From Lachnospiraceae bacterium (GTDB lineage: Bacteria > Bacillota > Clostridia > Lachnospirales > Lachnospiraceae): DNA of 64,000 bases. How positions within the stretch are numbered: the stretch's first letter is position 1; each line of letters starts with the position of its first letter. The notes beneath the pieces were generated by a model. The model was not told the DNA's origin. It did no database searches and worked only from the letters and a program-made list of their open reading frames with translations. The translations under genes were made by a program, and so were the position numbers. Positions 25,257 through 34,278 of this stretch are shown piece after piece. The DNA lies in the NCBI GenBank assembly GCA_024696005.1, contig JAILHF010000051.1, forward strand, positions 310,001 through 374,000, given 5' to 3'.

Positions 25257-26930
25257 TTATTCCACGGAAATGATGTAATAGTACACCGGCTGCCCGCCGC
25301 TCTGGAACTCAACGTCAAGATCCGGGAATTTTCCGGCTACCGCCTTACGGATTGCCTCAGCGTCCGCTTCTTTCACGTCTGCACCGTAATAGATGCTGAT
25401 CAGCTCGGAGGAATCCTGCACCATCTTGTCAAGCATCCTGAGCACCACGTCCTCCAGATCCTTTCCGTTGGAAAGGATGCCCTTGTCGCCGATGCCCATG
25501 TAATCATCCTGGTGGATCTGCACGCCGTCGATCGAAGTATCACGGACCGCATACGTAACCTGCCCCGTCTGCACTGCCGAAAGGGCATCCTTCATGGCAG
25601 CTTCATTCTCTTCGTCAGAGAGGTTCGGCACATAGGCGACCATGGCCGCGATCCCCTGCGGTACCGTTTTGGTCGGGATCACAACGATCTTCTTGTCCTT
25701 GGTCATGTCCCGTGCCTGGTTGGCTGCAAGGATGATGTTCTTGTTATTCGGGAAGATAAAGATGCAGTCGGCATTGATCTGCGCGATCGCATTGAGCATG
25801 TCTTCGGTGCTGGGATTCATGGTCTGACCGCCTTCGATCAGGTGATCCACTCCCAGATTTCGGAAGATCTCTCCGATCCCTTCCCCCGCGGATACCGCAA
25901 CAAAGCCCACGGGTTTCTTGGGCATATCGGGCGCCTTCTTTTCGGGCTGCGCTTTTGCCTCGCCCACGCCGGCATTCTCAGCGGCCGCTTTCAGCTTGCG
26001 GTTTACCACCTGCACATCCACCAGCTCACCGTAACGGATCGCTTTCTGCAGGACCATTCCGGGATCGTTGGTGTTAACGCTCACATTGACGATGCTCTCG
26101 TCCACGGCGATGGCAACACCGTCGCCGACGCTTTCCAGATAACGGCGCACTTCCTGCTCATGCTGGAAATGGAAGGTCTTGTCCAGTTCCAGGGAAAGCG
26201 TGGTATGATAAAGATAACGGAACTCCGCCTGCTTTACCGTCTCTCCGCCGAACAGCCGCACTTCACCGGCTGCCTGCGAAGTTTCCTCGTCCATCTCAAA
26301 CGGAATGCCCTTGCCGAGATATCCATCATAAAAGCCCTCCAGCACAGCCAGAAGACCTGCTCCGCCGGAATCGACCACACCCGCTTCCTTCAAAACCGGA
26401 AGCATCTCAGGTGTGCGGTCCAGAACTTTTTTCGCGTAGGCAAGCACTTCCTTGAAGAGCACGTCGATGTCCTCTTCGCCGCGCTCGAAGATCTCGTTCA
26501 CCTTGGTCGAAACGGCTTTCGCAACCGTGAGGATCGTTCCTTCCTTGGGCTGCATCACCGCTTTGTAAGCCGACTCCACGGCCTTGTCGCAGCCGGCGCT
26601 GATCACAGCAACGTCGATCACGTCATAGGTCTTGATCACCTTGGTAAAGCCACGGAAAAGCTGGCTCAGGATCACGCCGGAGTTACCTCTCGCGCCGCGC
26701 AGGGAGCCCGAGGAGATGCTCTTGCAGAGCGTCGCCATGTCGGGATCCTCCAGGGCATAAACATCTTTTGCCGCCGACATGATGGTCAGCGTCATATTGG
26801 TACCCGTATCACCATCCGGAACGGGGAAAACGTTCAATTCATTGATATGTTCTTTCTGGGATTCCAGTTTCTTGGCGCCCGCGAGGAACATTGCCGCGAG
26901 CTGCTTCGTATCCAGAGTTTTTGCCGCCAC
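25257..26930 (-). CDS. fakA: Fatty acid kinase ATP-binding subunit (DAK2/DegV-like, YloV family)
   Basis: With a FakB partner it phosphorylates exogenous fatty acids for membrane lipid synthesis. 557 residues: N-terminal DhaL/DAK2 domain with NVFPVPDGDTGTNM and SLRGARGNSGVILSQ, VVDSGGAGL, and the C-terminal Fak domain (FIFPNNKNI, VIPTKTVPQGIAAM). GTG start at 26928-26930 with AGGAGG 12 bases upstream; no other start fits. No fakB is in this window. Co-transcribed with the Asp23 gene and recG. Confidence 0.92.
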   Translation of the reverse strand: MAAKTLDTKQLAAMFLAGAKKLESQKEHINELNVFPVPDGDTGTNMTLTIMSAAKDVYALEDPDMATLCKSISSGSLRGARGNSGVILSQLFRGFTKVIKTYDVIDVAVISAGCDKAVESAYKAVMQPKEGTILTVAKAVSTKVNEIFERGEEDIDVLFKEVLAYAKKVLDRTPEMLPVLKEAGVVDSGGAGLLAVLEGFYDGYLGKGIPFEMDEETSQAAGEVRLFGGETVKQAEFRYLYHTTLSLELDKTFHFQHEQEVRRYLESVGDGVAIAVDESIVNVSVNTNDPGMVLQKAIRYGELVDVQVVNRKLKAAAENAGVGEAKAQPEKKAPDMPKKPVGFVAVSAGEGIGEIFRNLGVDHLIEGGQTMNPSTEDMLNAIAQINADCIFIFPNNKNIILAANQARDMTKDKKIVVIPTKTVPQGIAAMVAYVPNLSDEENEAAMKDALSAVQTGQVTYAVRDTSIDGVQIHQDDYMGIGDKGILSNGKDLEDVVLRMLDKMVQDSSELISIYYGADVKEADAEAIRKAVAGKFPDLDVEFQSGGQPVYYYIISVE

Positions 26931-26945
26931 TTTCGTACGCCCTCC

Positions 26946-27302
26946 TTAATCGATCACACGTACGCCTTCGACGTAGATGTTGATCTTTTCGACTTCCAGT
27001 CCCGTATAATTTTCAAGCTGATATTTCACCGTGGTGATCAGATTCTCGGAAACCGCGAGAATGCTGACGCCGTAAGCGATGATCACATGAAAATCCAGAG
27101 CCAGACGCCCGCCGCTGCTCTTAACAGAGATGCCGCGGCTTACGCTTTCTTTTTTCAGGATACGTACAAGCCCTTCCTTCGCGTTCACGCTGGCCATGCC
27201 GACGATCCCCGCGCACTCGTTCGCGATCGTGCCCGCATACTGCGCGATCACCGACTTGTCGATCTGTATGCTTCCCAAATGGGTATCAACAGAATTATTC
27301 AT
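26946..27302 (-). CDS. Asp23/Gls24 family envelope protein (YloU)
   Basis: 118 residues with the DUF322/Asp23 pattern (LGSIQIDKSVIAQYAGTIA near the start, VEKINIYVEGVRV at the end). Members are associated with the cell envelope and alkaline or wall stress. AGGAGGGCG 7 bases before the ATG. First gene of the yloU-fakA-recG unit, which has its own promoter just after the rpmB terminator. Confidence 0.92.
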   Translation of the reverse strand: MNNSVDTHLGSIQIDKSVIAQYAGTIANECAGIVGMASVNAKEGLVRILKKESVSRGISVKSSGGRLALDFHVIIAYGVSILAVSENLITTVKYQLENYTGLEVEKINIYVEGVRVID

Positions 27303-27337
27303 AGTCCGCCCTCCTGTCAGATCTTTTTATCGAAATG

Positions 27338-27366
27338 ATTATATACGAACTTGCCGTTTAACGCAA
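27338..27366 (-). promoter_or_regulatory. Promoter of the yloU-fakA-recG operon
   Basis: -35 TTGCGT (27361-27366), 17-bp spacer, -10 TATAAT (27338-27343). The -35 begins directly at the end of the rpmB terminator U-tract. Confidence 0.8.
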
Positions 27367-27395
27367 GAAAACCACCTTTAAGCCGCAAAGGTGGT
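27364..27395 (-). terminator. Intrinsic terminator of rpmB
   Basis: Perfect 9-bp stem ACCACCTTT/AAAGGTGGT (27371-27379 with 27387-27395), loop of 7, followed on the minus strand by TTTTCTTG. Confidence 0.9.
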
Positions 27396-27423
27396 CTTGA
27401 ATGCATTCGGTTCCGAACCTGTC

Positions 27424-27609
27424 TCACGCACGCTCTACAGCGTTGGACTTCAGGCAGGTCGTGCAGATGTGCAGTCTCCTGGGAGTTCCGTTCACCTTGC
27501 ACTTGACACTCTTTATATTGGCATTCCACACATGATTGGATCTTCTGTGGGAGTGGCTTACATTATTTCCAAAATGTGCACCTTTGCCGCAAACATCGCA
27601 TCTTGCCAT
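27424..27609 (-). CDS. rpmB: 50S ribosomal protein L28
   Basis: 61 residues, zinc-binding form: MARCDVCGKGAHFGNNVSH with CxxC near the start and ICTTCLKS with the second CxxC near the end. The ATG at 27607-27609 has AAGGAGG 9 bases upstream; in-frame upstream Met codons are not preceded by a ribosome site. It is a single-gene unit with its own promoter and terminator. Confidence 0.97.
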   Translation of the reverse strand: MARCDVCGKGAHFGNNVSHSHRRSNHVWNANIKSVKCKVNGTPRRLHICTTCLKSNAVERA

Positions 27610-27645
27610 CGTTATACACCTCCTTTTCAAACACACAACGTGCTT

Positions 27646-27674
27646 ATATTAGCAGATAGTTCTAAAAAATGCAA
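27646..27674 (-). promoter_or_regulatory. Promoter of rpmB
   Basis: -35 TTGCAT (27669-27674), 17-bp spacer ending TGC, -10 TAATAT (27646-27651). Overlaps the inverted repeat at 27664-27683. Confidence 0.85.
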
Positions 27675-27683
27675 GCATTTTTT
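27664..27683 (-). terminator. AT-rich inverted repeat, possible terminator of the J-domain operon
   Basis: Palindrome AAAAAATGC/GCATTTTTT right after the J-domain gene stop, giving an RNA hairpin that ends in six U. It is low in GC, so termination strength is uncertain; it also contains the -35 of rpmB. Confidence 0.5.
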
Positions 27684-27689
27684 GTAAAC

Positions 27690-28274
27690 TCATACCGCAT
27701 ATCCGAAGCGTTCCTTCAATTCCTCGTATTCTTCGTTGATCTTGATCAGGATCTCCTGATCCCCGCAGCTGTTATCCGGATGATAGATCTTCATGAGTTC
27801 CTTGTATCTCTTTTTCAGGGCTATCACATTGTCGACGCCCCGGAAGAACAGGCCGGTCGCGTATACCTCTTTCCTGGCGCTGGCCGTGGCCCTGCGCAGT
27901 CTCGCACGCTCCTCTTCGATCCTTGCATATTCCTGTTTCAGATGCGCCCTGTCTTCGTCAAAAAGGGAATAGGAACGCTGGATGATCTTCTGTTTCTTGT
28001 CCAGCATGCGCTCATCATCCTTGAGCCGTTTGCGTTCATATTCCACGGCCTCGCGAAGCTGGTTCATCTCGATCGACAGCTGCCTCTTTTCCCGCTGCAG
28101 CTGTTTTCTCTCACTGGCAAGCGCTTTGCGTTCCCGGTGCAGCTCGTCCTCATCGGCCTCAAGCTGGGCCCGTTCCGCCTGAATGCGCACATTCTCACGG
28201 AAAAGCTGGTGCTTCAGCTCTTCCAGTTCCGCGGGATTATTCACATGTTCCAGACGCTCCGCAAAACGATCCAT
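27690..28274 (-). CDS. Coiled-coil protein with C-terminal J-domain
   Basis: 194 residues. Residues ~1-140 are almost continuous charged coiled coil (repeats of Glu/Arg/Lys/Gln such as ERKALASERKQLQREKRQL). The C-terminal ~50 residues match a DnaJ-type J-domain: ALKKRYKELMKIYHPD with the HPD motif, then INEEYEELKERFG. It could recruit DnaK to an unknown client held by the coil. GGAGGAAAGG before the ATG. Last gene of the Nudix-...-gerW operon. Confidence 0.8.
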   Translation of the reverse strand: MDRFAERLEHVNNPAELEELKHQLFRENVRIQAERAQLEADEDELHRERKALASERKQLQREKRQLSIEMNQLREAVEYERKRLKDDERMLDKKQKIIQRSYSLFDEDRAHLKQEYARIEEERARLRRATASARKEVYATGLFFRGVDNVIALKKRYKELMKIYHPDNSCGDQEILIKINEEYEELKERFGYAV

Positions 28275-28289
28275 GCCCTTTCCTCCGTA

Positions 28290-28727
28290 TTATTTTGCGT
28301 TGAAGCTCTCCGACTCCGAAGGATCCTTCCCATCCGGGAAAGCGGCTTCCTCCGCTTTATCCTCGTCCAGATCGACCGCCTTGCGCGCCTTGAACTTGTC
28401 GATCAGCTCGGGGATCAGGTCAGCGATCTTCGAGATGCTGCTGGTATCCTTGACACTGATCATGCGCGCATGCCCATCCTGAAGGATCAGGATGGCCGAG
28501 GGGGTGAGCTTGGCGTTCATGCCGCCCATTCCGCTGCTCTTGTTCACGCCGTTCTTGCGGTTGCCCGCTCCGGCCGCAACGCCGAAGGATACATCCACCA
28601 GCGGGATGATCGTCGTGTCGCCCACCTTAACGGGCTCGCCGATCACCGTTTTGGACCCGACCAGATGCTCCATGTTCTGCATCAGCGAGTCCATCACATT
28701 TTTGATATTGTTGTCGCCTTCCGCCAT
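28290..28727 (-). CDS. gerW: GerW family sporulation protein (YtfJ)
   Basis: 145 residues: IGEPVKVGDTTIIPLVDVSFG and the Gly-rich AGAGNRKNG...GMGGMNAKLTPSAILI are the YtfJ family core. In Bacillus the protein sits in the spore and supports germination. The acidic C-terminus is not conserved in the family. Preceded by the DUF2953 gene, the ytfI-ytfJ order of Bacillus. GGAGG before the ATG. Confidence 0.93.
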   Translation of the reverse strand: MAEGDNNIKNVMDSLMQNMEHLVGSKTVIGEPVKVGDTTIIPLVDVSFGVAAGAGNRKNGVNKSSGMGGMNAKLTPSAILILQDGHARMISVKDTSSISKIADLIPELIDKFKARKAVDLDEDKAEEAAFPDGKDPSESESFNAK

Positions 28728-28742
28728 TTCCGTATCCTCCCT

Positions 28743-29801
28743 TTATTCTTCCCTTTTGAGTCTCTTCCAAAAGGCTTTGACTTTTTTATTCAGTACCAGG
28801 CATCCGCCGTGAACGGCCACCGCCCACAAAAGAATGCGTCCCGACAGCTTTGCGTGAAAACGCAGTTCTTTTTCTCCCTGCATCGCGTCGATCCGGATAT
28901 CGTTCTTCAACAGATCGGTAAACGGCATGGACCATACCCGGTATTCATAGATCTTCGCCACATTGCCGGGATCATCGTCCCGGTAGAGCAGATCCGCATC
29001 CAGGCGCGTCGGCCGGATCGCTTTCAGCAGGGCAACGCCGTGTTTTTTGACATAATCGTAAACCCAATGCGCACCTTCGCTGTTCAGCAGCCGGTCATAA
29101 TATTCAATGGTCTCGAAGACGCCTTCGACCTTGTCACATCCCTTTTCCAGGATCCCCAGAAAAGCTTCCCCGCCTTCTTCGATCGTATCGGGCATCTTTC
29201 CGAGCGTATCCTCGAGCTGGTCGAGCAGATCCGAGATCCGCTCATCAAGAGGGATCTTTTCCTTCCGTCCGCTCTTGTTTCCGTCCTCCTCCTTTTCCGC
29301 GTCCTTCTTTTCGGAATCCCGGTCCTTTCCGGCAGACGTTCCGGCTTTTTCTTCCGCGTTGTCCTTCTTATTATCTTCCGCAGCGCTCTGCGCAGAAGGC
29401 TCATTGCTTTCAGGCTCTTCTGCCTTCTCTTCCGGGGACGGTTTTGCGGCATCCTCTTTCTTTTTCCGCTTTTCTTCCTCGACCTTCCGCTTCTTTCTCC
29501 TGCGCTCTTCTTCCTTCGCTTCGGCGGCTTCGGCCTTTCTGCGCTTGCGCTCCCTGTCGTAGAACGGGATCCCGAGAATGCGGATCACAAGATTCATCCC
29601 ACCCGCGTAGCTCAAGTCGGCCACAATGAGATGAAGGAACCAGTACAGCTTAAAGCGCCCCGTAAATGCATCTTCCTTTGAAACCATGACTATATAGCGC
29701 CAGGGCACGAACAGCAGCAGAAGCAGTACCAGCAGGATAAATGCCAGGATCGAGCCCAGCACAATGCCGGTGATCGCAAGGATCTTGAGAAAAAGTTCCA
29801 T
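28743..29801 (-). CDS. DUF2953 membrane protein (YtfI-like)
   Basis: 352 residues. One or two N-terminal membrane helices (residues ~5-35), the DUF2953 block FTGRFKLYWFLHLIVADLSYAGG, a long Lys/Glu-rich low-complexity insert (~80-180), then a conserved C-terminal part (AVAVHGGCLVLNKKV). Function unknown; co-occurrence with gerW points to sporulation. The insert is much longer than in Bacillus YtfI. Confidence 0.82.
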   Translation of the reverse strand: MELFLKILAITGIVLGSILAFILLVLLLLLFVPWRYIVMVSKEDAFTGRFKLYWFLHLIVADLSYAGGMNLVIRILGIPFYDRERKRRKAEAAEAKEEERRRKKRKVEEEKRKKKEDAAKPSPEEKAEEPESNEPSAQSAAEDNKKDNAEEKAGTSAGKDRDSEKKDAEKEEDGNKSGRKEKIPLDERISDLLDQLEDTLGKMPDTIEEGGEAFLGILEKGCDKVEGVFETIEYYDRLLNSEGAHWVYDYVKKHGVALLKAIRPTRLDADLLYRDDDPGNVAKIYEYRVWSMPFTDLLKNDIRIDAMQGEKELRFHAKLSGRILLWAVAVHGGCLVLNKKVKAFWKRLKREE

Positions 29802-29804
29802 GGC

Positions 29805-30077
29805 TTAAGCACCTGCCAATTCTGCCGCGTAATATGCAAGATACAGCAAAGCTTTGTCATAATCTTCCGCCAGCCCCAGGACATAAAGATCCCGTCCGGC
29901 GTAATAGCGCTGTTTCAACTGACGGCTTTTGACGAATTCGGCTTTTCCGCTCGTTTCATTCCGGTAGATCACATAGATCCCCGGAACAACTTCGCCCTTC
30001 ATGAACGCTTCAACAAGCTGCCTTTTCTTTTCTTTGAGGCCGCTGCTCACATAAAGCCCCGGATCAAAGCTCACCAT
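29805..30077 (-). CDS. Hypothetical protein, 90 aa
   Basis: Begins MVSFDPGLYVSSGLKEKK. Small soluble protein rich in Tyr and Leu, with no motif I recognise. The ATG at 30075-30077 comes four bases after the Nudix stop and has GGGTGAG upstream; longer in-frame starts would overlap the Nudix gene heavily. Sits three bases before ytfI, so it is part of the operon. Confidence 0.7.
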   Translation of the reverse strand: MVSFDPGLYVSSGLKEKKRQLVEAFMKGEVVPGIYVIYRNETSGKAEFVKSRQLKQRYYAGRDLYVLGLAEDYDKALLYLAYYAAELAGA

Positions 30078-30081
30078 ATAC

Positions 30082-30522
30082 TCACCCGTTCCAGAGATGC
30101 GCGCGGTACAGACTCTGGTACGCCTCATAGGCGTGCTCAAGGATCTGTTTTTCATTCGCAAATTTCAGAAGGTGCCAGGCCTCGTGGTATTTATAGTAGC
30201 CGGAATCGCAGAAAAATTCTTCGCGCTGCGGTCTGGAATAATAACTCCCGGCCTTCATCAGATACCAGTGCACTTCCTTTTCCACTACGTCCTCAGGCAC
30301 ATTGAAGGTGTAATCGCTCTTGCCGATATATTTGACGATCCTCGCTTTTGCGCCGGTCTCCTCTTCCACCTCACGCAGAGCCGTCTGCGGAAACTCTTCT
30401 CCGTTCTCAACGGTACCCTTGGGCAGCACCCAGCCCTCATACCTGTTCCTGTAATTCTTGTACAGCAACAGTATCTTGCCACGAAAGATCACCACACCAC
30501 CACAGCTGACTGCTTCAATCAT
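30082..30522 (-). CDS. Nudix hydrolase
   Basis: 146 residues. Nudix box in GTVENGEEFPQTALREVEEE (GX5EX7REUXEE pattern) after GWVLPK. Resembles the diadenosine-polyphosphate/NTP-cleaning type; the substrate cannot be told. The ATG at 30520-30522 follows GGAGG by 8 bases; the longer frame has no support. First gene of the operon to the J-domain gene. Confidence 0.9.
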   Translation of the reverse strand: MIEAVSCGGVVIFRGKILLLYKNYRNRYEGWVLPKGTVENGEEFPQTALREVEEETGAKARIVKYIGKSDYTFNVPEDVVEKEVHWYLMKAGSYYSRPQREEFFCDSGYYKYHEAWHLLKFANEKQILEHAYEAYQSLYRAHLWNG

Positions 30523-30559
30523 CACGTAGTCCTCCTGTCGATGTGAAAACTTGGCAATA

Positions 30560-30588
30560 AGTATACCGTATCCGGGGCATTTGTGCAA
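30560..30588 (-). promoter_or_regulatory. Promoter of the Nudix-ytfI-gerW-J-domain operon
   Basis: -35 TTGCAC (30583-30588), 17-bp spacer, -10 TATACT (30560-30565). Confidence 0.78.
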
Positions 30589-30619
30589 GCCTGTCGGGCA
30601 AATCATTTGTTACGGTTAA

Positions 30620-30642
30620 GCGTCCGGCCGGCCGCCGGACGC
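30620..30642 (-). repeat. Perfect GC-rich inverted repeat after gltX
   Basis: GCGTCCGGC/GCCGGACGC (30620-30628 with 30634-30642), 5-base loop. On the minus strand it is followed by TTAACCG rather than a U-tract, so it is a weak terminator at best; a second hairpin (TTGCCG/CGGCAA) lies between it and the gltX stop. Confidence 0.6.
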
Positions 30643-30692
30643 AAGGCGCTCGCCGATGCAAAAGCGTTTTTGCCGTTTAGCGGCAACGCGCA

Positions 30693-32147
30693 TCAGCCTC
30701 CGAGAAGGCTGATCCCCTTGCGGATGCGCTCCAGGCTCTCCTCTTTCCCGATCAGCTCCATGATCTCGGTGGCACCGGCCGGCGTCATCTGCTTTCCGGA
30801 AACCGCCGTACGCACCGGCCAGAGCACATAACCGTTCTTATACTCGTGCTCCGCGGCAAAATTCTGGAAGAGAGCATAAAGAGCATCGTTCGAATAGTCG
30901 TCCTGCGCCTCCAGAACCGGAAGGAGCTGTTTCAGCACTTCCAGCGAGCTCTCCTTCGTCGTCTTCATCTTTTTGTGCACATACATTTCCGTATCGTATT
31001 CGGGCAATTCATTGAAGAAATCGACCATCTCCTCGATATCGGGGAACACCTCGATGCGGGTCTTCACCATGGCTGCGACTTTCTTCAGATCCATGTCTTT
31101 CGTGATGGCTTTCTTCAGGAAAGGCTCTGCCATCTCGTAGAAACGCTCCGGATCCATGGCCTTCAGATATTCGCCGTTCATCCAGCGCAGCTTCACGATG
31201 TCAAATACCGCGGGAGACTTGCTGATCCTGTGGTAATCAAACTCTTTGATCAGCTCATCCAGCGAAAAGATCTCGCGGTTATCCTCCGGGCTCCAGCCCA
31301 GGAGCGCAATAAAGTTCACGATCGCTTCGCTGACAAAGCCCTGTTCGATCAGGTCCTCAAAGGAGGAATGTCCGCAGCGCTTGGAGAGCTTCTTGTGGTT
31401 CTCATCGGTGATGAGCGGCAGATGGATATACACGGGGCTCTTCCAGCCGAATGCATCGTAAAGCCGCTGATACTTGGGCGAAGAAGAAATGTACTCGTTT
31501 CCTCTCACCACATGGGTGATGTTCATGGTATGATCATCAACCACATTGGCAAAATTATAGGTAGGATAGCCGTCGGATTTGATCAGGATCATGTCGTCCA
31601 GTTCCGCGTTATCCACGGTGATGTCTCCGTAAAGCTCGTCCGTAAAGGTCGTGGTCCCTTCGTTCGGGATGTTCTGACGGATGACAAAAGGCTTGCCGGC
31701 AGCCAGGTTTGCTTCGACCTCTTCTTTGGAAAGGGAAAGACAGTGCTTGTCATAGATGCTGATCTCCTTGCCTTCCACCACTTCCGTCTTGAGCGTTTCC
31801 AGGCGCGCCTTGTCACAGAAGCAATAGTATGCCTCCCCTTTTTCCACCAGCTCCTTGGCATATTTCATGTAGATGCCGGTCTTTACACGCTCGCTCTGCA
31901 CATAGGGGCCGTAACCGCCGTCCTTGTCGGGACCTTCGTCATGATACAGACCGGTCTGCTCGAGCGTATGATTGATGATATCGATGGCGCCTTCCACAAA
32001 ACGTTCCTGATCGGTATCCTCGATGCGCAGCATGAAGTCACCGCCCGCATGCTTCGCCACCAGGAACTCGTAAAGAGCCGTTCTCAGATTCCCCACATGC
32101 ATCTTGCCCGTGGGGCTGGGCGCGTACCTTGTTCTGATCTTTTCCAT
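30693..32147 (-). CDS. gltX: Glutamyl-tRNA synthetase
   Basis: 484 residues, class I. HIGH-type motif HVGN in [19 protein letters not shown], the KMSKS-type motif KLSKR, and TFRT-like [10 protein letters not shown]. Charges tRNA-Glu (possibly also tRNA-Gln; the gatCAB genes are not here). AGGAGG precedes the ATG at 32145-32147. It follows the ABC permease gene by 15 bases, so it may be co-transcribed. Confidence 0.97.
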   Translation of the reverse strand: MEKIRTRYAPSPTGKMHVGNLRTALYEFLVAKHAGGDFMLRIEDTDQERFVEGAIDIINHTLEQTGLYHDEGPDKDGGYGPYVQSERVKTGIYMKYAKELVEKGEAYYCFCDKARLETLKTEVVEGKEISIYDKHCLSLSKEEVEANLAAGKPFVIRQNIPNEGTTTFTDELYGDITVDNAELDDMILIKSDGYPTYNFANVVDDHTMNITHVVRGNEYISSSPKYQRLYDAFGWKSPVYIHLPLITDENHKKLSKRCGHSSFEDLIEQGFVSEAIVNFIALLGWSPEDNREIFSLDELIKEFDYHRISKSPAVFDIVKLRWMNGEYLKAMDPERFYEMAEPFLKKAITKDMDLKKVAAMVKTRIEVFPDIEEMVDFFNELPEYDTEMYVHKKMKTTKESSLEVLKQLLPVLEAQDDYSNDALYALFQNFAAEHEYKNGYVLWPVRTAVSGKQMTPAGATEIMELIGKEESLERIRKGISLLGG

Positions 32148-32162
32148 TATGTTATCCTCCTC

Positions 32163-34277
32163 TTAATTTTTCCTTCTGTAATACCAGATCCCGATCCCGA
32201 CCAAAAGGATCGCGCCGGGAATGACGCCGATCAGCAAAAACGAAAAGATATCCCTCGCCGTCGGGCCCACCAGGATCGGGTCGTAACGGTAGGGCTTTAC
32301 GGGCACATCCGTCAGTTCGTCGGTCTCGCTGACCTTCGAGAGCAGCTTCATGAAGAGCTCGTAATTGCTCCCGTTCGCCGCAAGGTTGATATCCGGGTAG
32401 AGAAAATAGTCCGCCGAAAAGACAGCCATCCTGACGGTCCCTCCCTCTCCGTGACGCTCGGTATACACGCCAAGCGAGAAAGGTCCCTTTTCGATGTCAC
32501 GTCCGGTCTTTACATAAGCCCCTTCCGTTGTGCGCAGGAAGGTCGTGCCCGTGACATCCGCGGTTTCCTTCAGGCGTATCCCCCTTGCGAAGGGCATGTA
32601 GATGAAACGCGTGCGTCCTTCGGTATAGATATTGCCCGTATAAGGCGTCTGCACGATCTCGGGCAGAAGGAACTCTTCCTTCTCGTTATAATAGGCCGGA
32701 TCCGTTTCCATGACAAGACCCGGCAGGACTTCCATTCCGAAATCGGAAAGCAGCGCGTCGTAATTCGGCGTATCCGTCCCTTCCGTATACCCCGTGATCA
32801 GAATAGCGCCCTTCCCCTGACCAAGGAAGGCACGGATCTTTTCCAGGTCCGCATCATTCAGGTCTTCCACGGGCGCAAGCAGAAACAGGATGTCCCCGTC
32901 CTCGGGAAGTGCCGGATGCTTCAGAAGGTTCAGGCTTTCCAGGTCATAGCCGGCGTTGGCGATCCTGCCTTTCAGCTCATCCTCCATCTCGTATTCCTGA
33001 TGCCCGCCGATGCAGAGGATCTTCATGACATCCCCGCTGGTCACGTGACGGATCGCGCTCATGATCCTGCCTTCCCCGTCATAGCCCGAAACGCGGTATT
33101 CCGTCGGCACATAGCTGCCAACACTCACATCGTAGGCGTAATCATAGCTCACCTGGTAGCAGTCGTAATAATTCACCACACGGCTGTTGTCCCCGCTGAC
33201 AACGATGAGGCTTCCCGCCGTCGGTTCCTCTTCGACATAATCAAGATAAAAATACGGCTGCTCCTTCGGATCGATATAGTCCACCTTGAGAAGTCCCGAA
33301 CACTCGCGCATGCGCTCGAGCGTGGTCGCAAGCGTTTCATCCGCATCCTCCCGCTTCGAGAGCACATGGATCTGCACACCGCGGTCAAGGGCATGCAGCG
33401 TCTGTTTGCTCTCTTCCGTGATCGAGCGTATGCCGTTGTAGGTAAGGTCCGCATTCCGGTATTCCGCCGGAACCAGACGGCAGAGTGCATTGAGGGCGAT
33501 CACCGCCGCAAAGGCCAGCACCACCTTTGCCACCCCCGAGAACACACCGATCGCGACTCCGCGGCTGCCTTTGCTGCGCCTGACGGTCAGCGACTGCACG
33601 GTAAGGAACAGCGCAAGCGCAATGATCGAAAGATAATAAACGTAATCCGACCAGACAAACGTGCCGTAAAGGCTGTCCTCAAAAGGTGCCGTCAGATCCA
33701 GGAAGCTCAGTGCCCTGGTCAGCAGGTTCCCTTCGCGGCTGATCATTGCATTGATCGCGCCCGTCATGGCACTCAGCAGCAAAACGAAAAACGTCAGCAC
33801 CGCCGCGATGATCTGGTTCTCCGTCAGAGCCGAGATCAGCACGCCGATGGCGAGCGCGGTCAGCCCAAAGAAGCAGAACGAAAAAAGGGCAAGCAGGTTC
33901 TCGGCCAGCGGCACCTCACCGTAGATCCGCATCAGGAGCGGATAGATCAAAAGCACGGTAAAAACCGGCAGGAACACACATACGGATGCCAGATACTTTC
34001 CGAGAACGATCTTCACCACGGGAACAGGCGACGTGAACAGAAGCTGGTCCGTGCGGTGTCTTTTCTCTTCCGAAAAACAGCGCATCGTGATCAGCGGCAT
34101 CGTGAACAAAAAGATGAACAGCGCCGCATCCAGGATATAGGAAAGGTACGGCAGGCCGCTCTGCAGGCCGTAATAGCGGAAATACCAGCCCAGGAAAAAG
34201 ATCGTCACCGCCAGAAAGATCCAGCCCGTCATCGTGCGGAAATTTGAAAGCCATTCTTTTTTAAAGATTGCCCACAT
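32163..34277 (-). CDS. ABC-2 type permease fused to a GldG-like domain
   Basis: 704 residues. Residues ~1-240 form an ABC-2 permease (FKKEWLSNFRTMTGWIF, KYLASVCVFLPVFTVLL, TENQIIAAVLTFFVLLL); ~250-670 form the extracytoplasmic GldG/ABC-aux type domain (SKQTLHALDRGVQIHVLSKR, ILITGYTEGTDTPNYDALL), and a last membrane helix ends the chain (FLLIGVIPGAILLVGIGIWYY). GldF and GldG are separate in Bacteroidetes; the fusion is common in Clostridia. Works with the ATPase encoded one base upstream. Substrate unknown. The ATG at 34275-34277 was preferred over an upstream TTG. Confidence 0.88.
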   Translation of the reverse strand: MWAIFKKEWLSNFRTMTGWIFLAVTIFFLGWYFRYYGLQSGLPYLSYILDAALFIFLFTMPLITMRCFSEEKRHRTDQLLFTSPVPVVKIVLGKYLASVCVFLPVFTVLLIYPLLMRIYGEVPLAENLLALFSFCFFGLTALAIGVLISALTENQIIAAVLTFFVLLLSAMTGAINAMISREGNLLTRALSFLDLTAPFEDSLYGTFVWSDYVYYLSIIALALFLTVQSLTVRRSKGSRGVAIGVFSGVAKVVLAFAAVIALNALCRLVPAEYRNADLTYNGIRSITEESKQTLHALDRGVQIHVLSKREDADETLATTLERMRECSGLLKVDYIDPKEQPYFYLDYVEEEPTAGSLIVVSGDNSRVVNYYDCYQVSYDYAYDVSVGSYVPTEYRVSGYDGEGRIMSAIRHVTSGDVMKILCIGGHQEYEMEDELKGRIANAGYDLESLNLLKHPALPEDGDILFLLAPVEDLNDADLEKIRAFLGQGKGAILITGYTEGTDTPNYDALLSDFGMEVLPGLVMETDPAYYNEKEEFLLPEIVQTPYTGNIYTEGRTRFIYMPFARGIRLKETADVTGTTFLRTTEGAYVKTGRDIEKGPFSLGVYTERHGEGGTVRMAVFSADYFLYPDINLAANGSNYELFMKLLSKVSETDELTDVPVKPYRYDPILVGPTARDIFSFLLIGVIPGAILLVGIGIWYYRRKN

Positions 34278-34278
34278 C

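Noticed and set aside
27317-27529. Minus-strand frame overlapping the end of rpmB
   Set aside because: Runs through the rpmB terminator and the yloU promoter; out of frame with L28.
30607-30692. Small RNA gene in the gltX downstream region
   Set aside because: Only inverted repeats are visible; no promoter or terminator pair supports an independent RNA.
30846-34247. Plus-strand open frame of over 1100 codons opposite gltX and the ABC permease gene
   Set aside because: It spans two well-identified minus-strand genes, is rich in His/Arg/Gln/Asp as expected for antisense of high-GC codons, and shows no motif or ribosome site.
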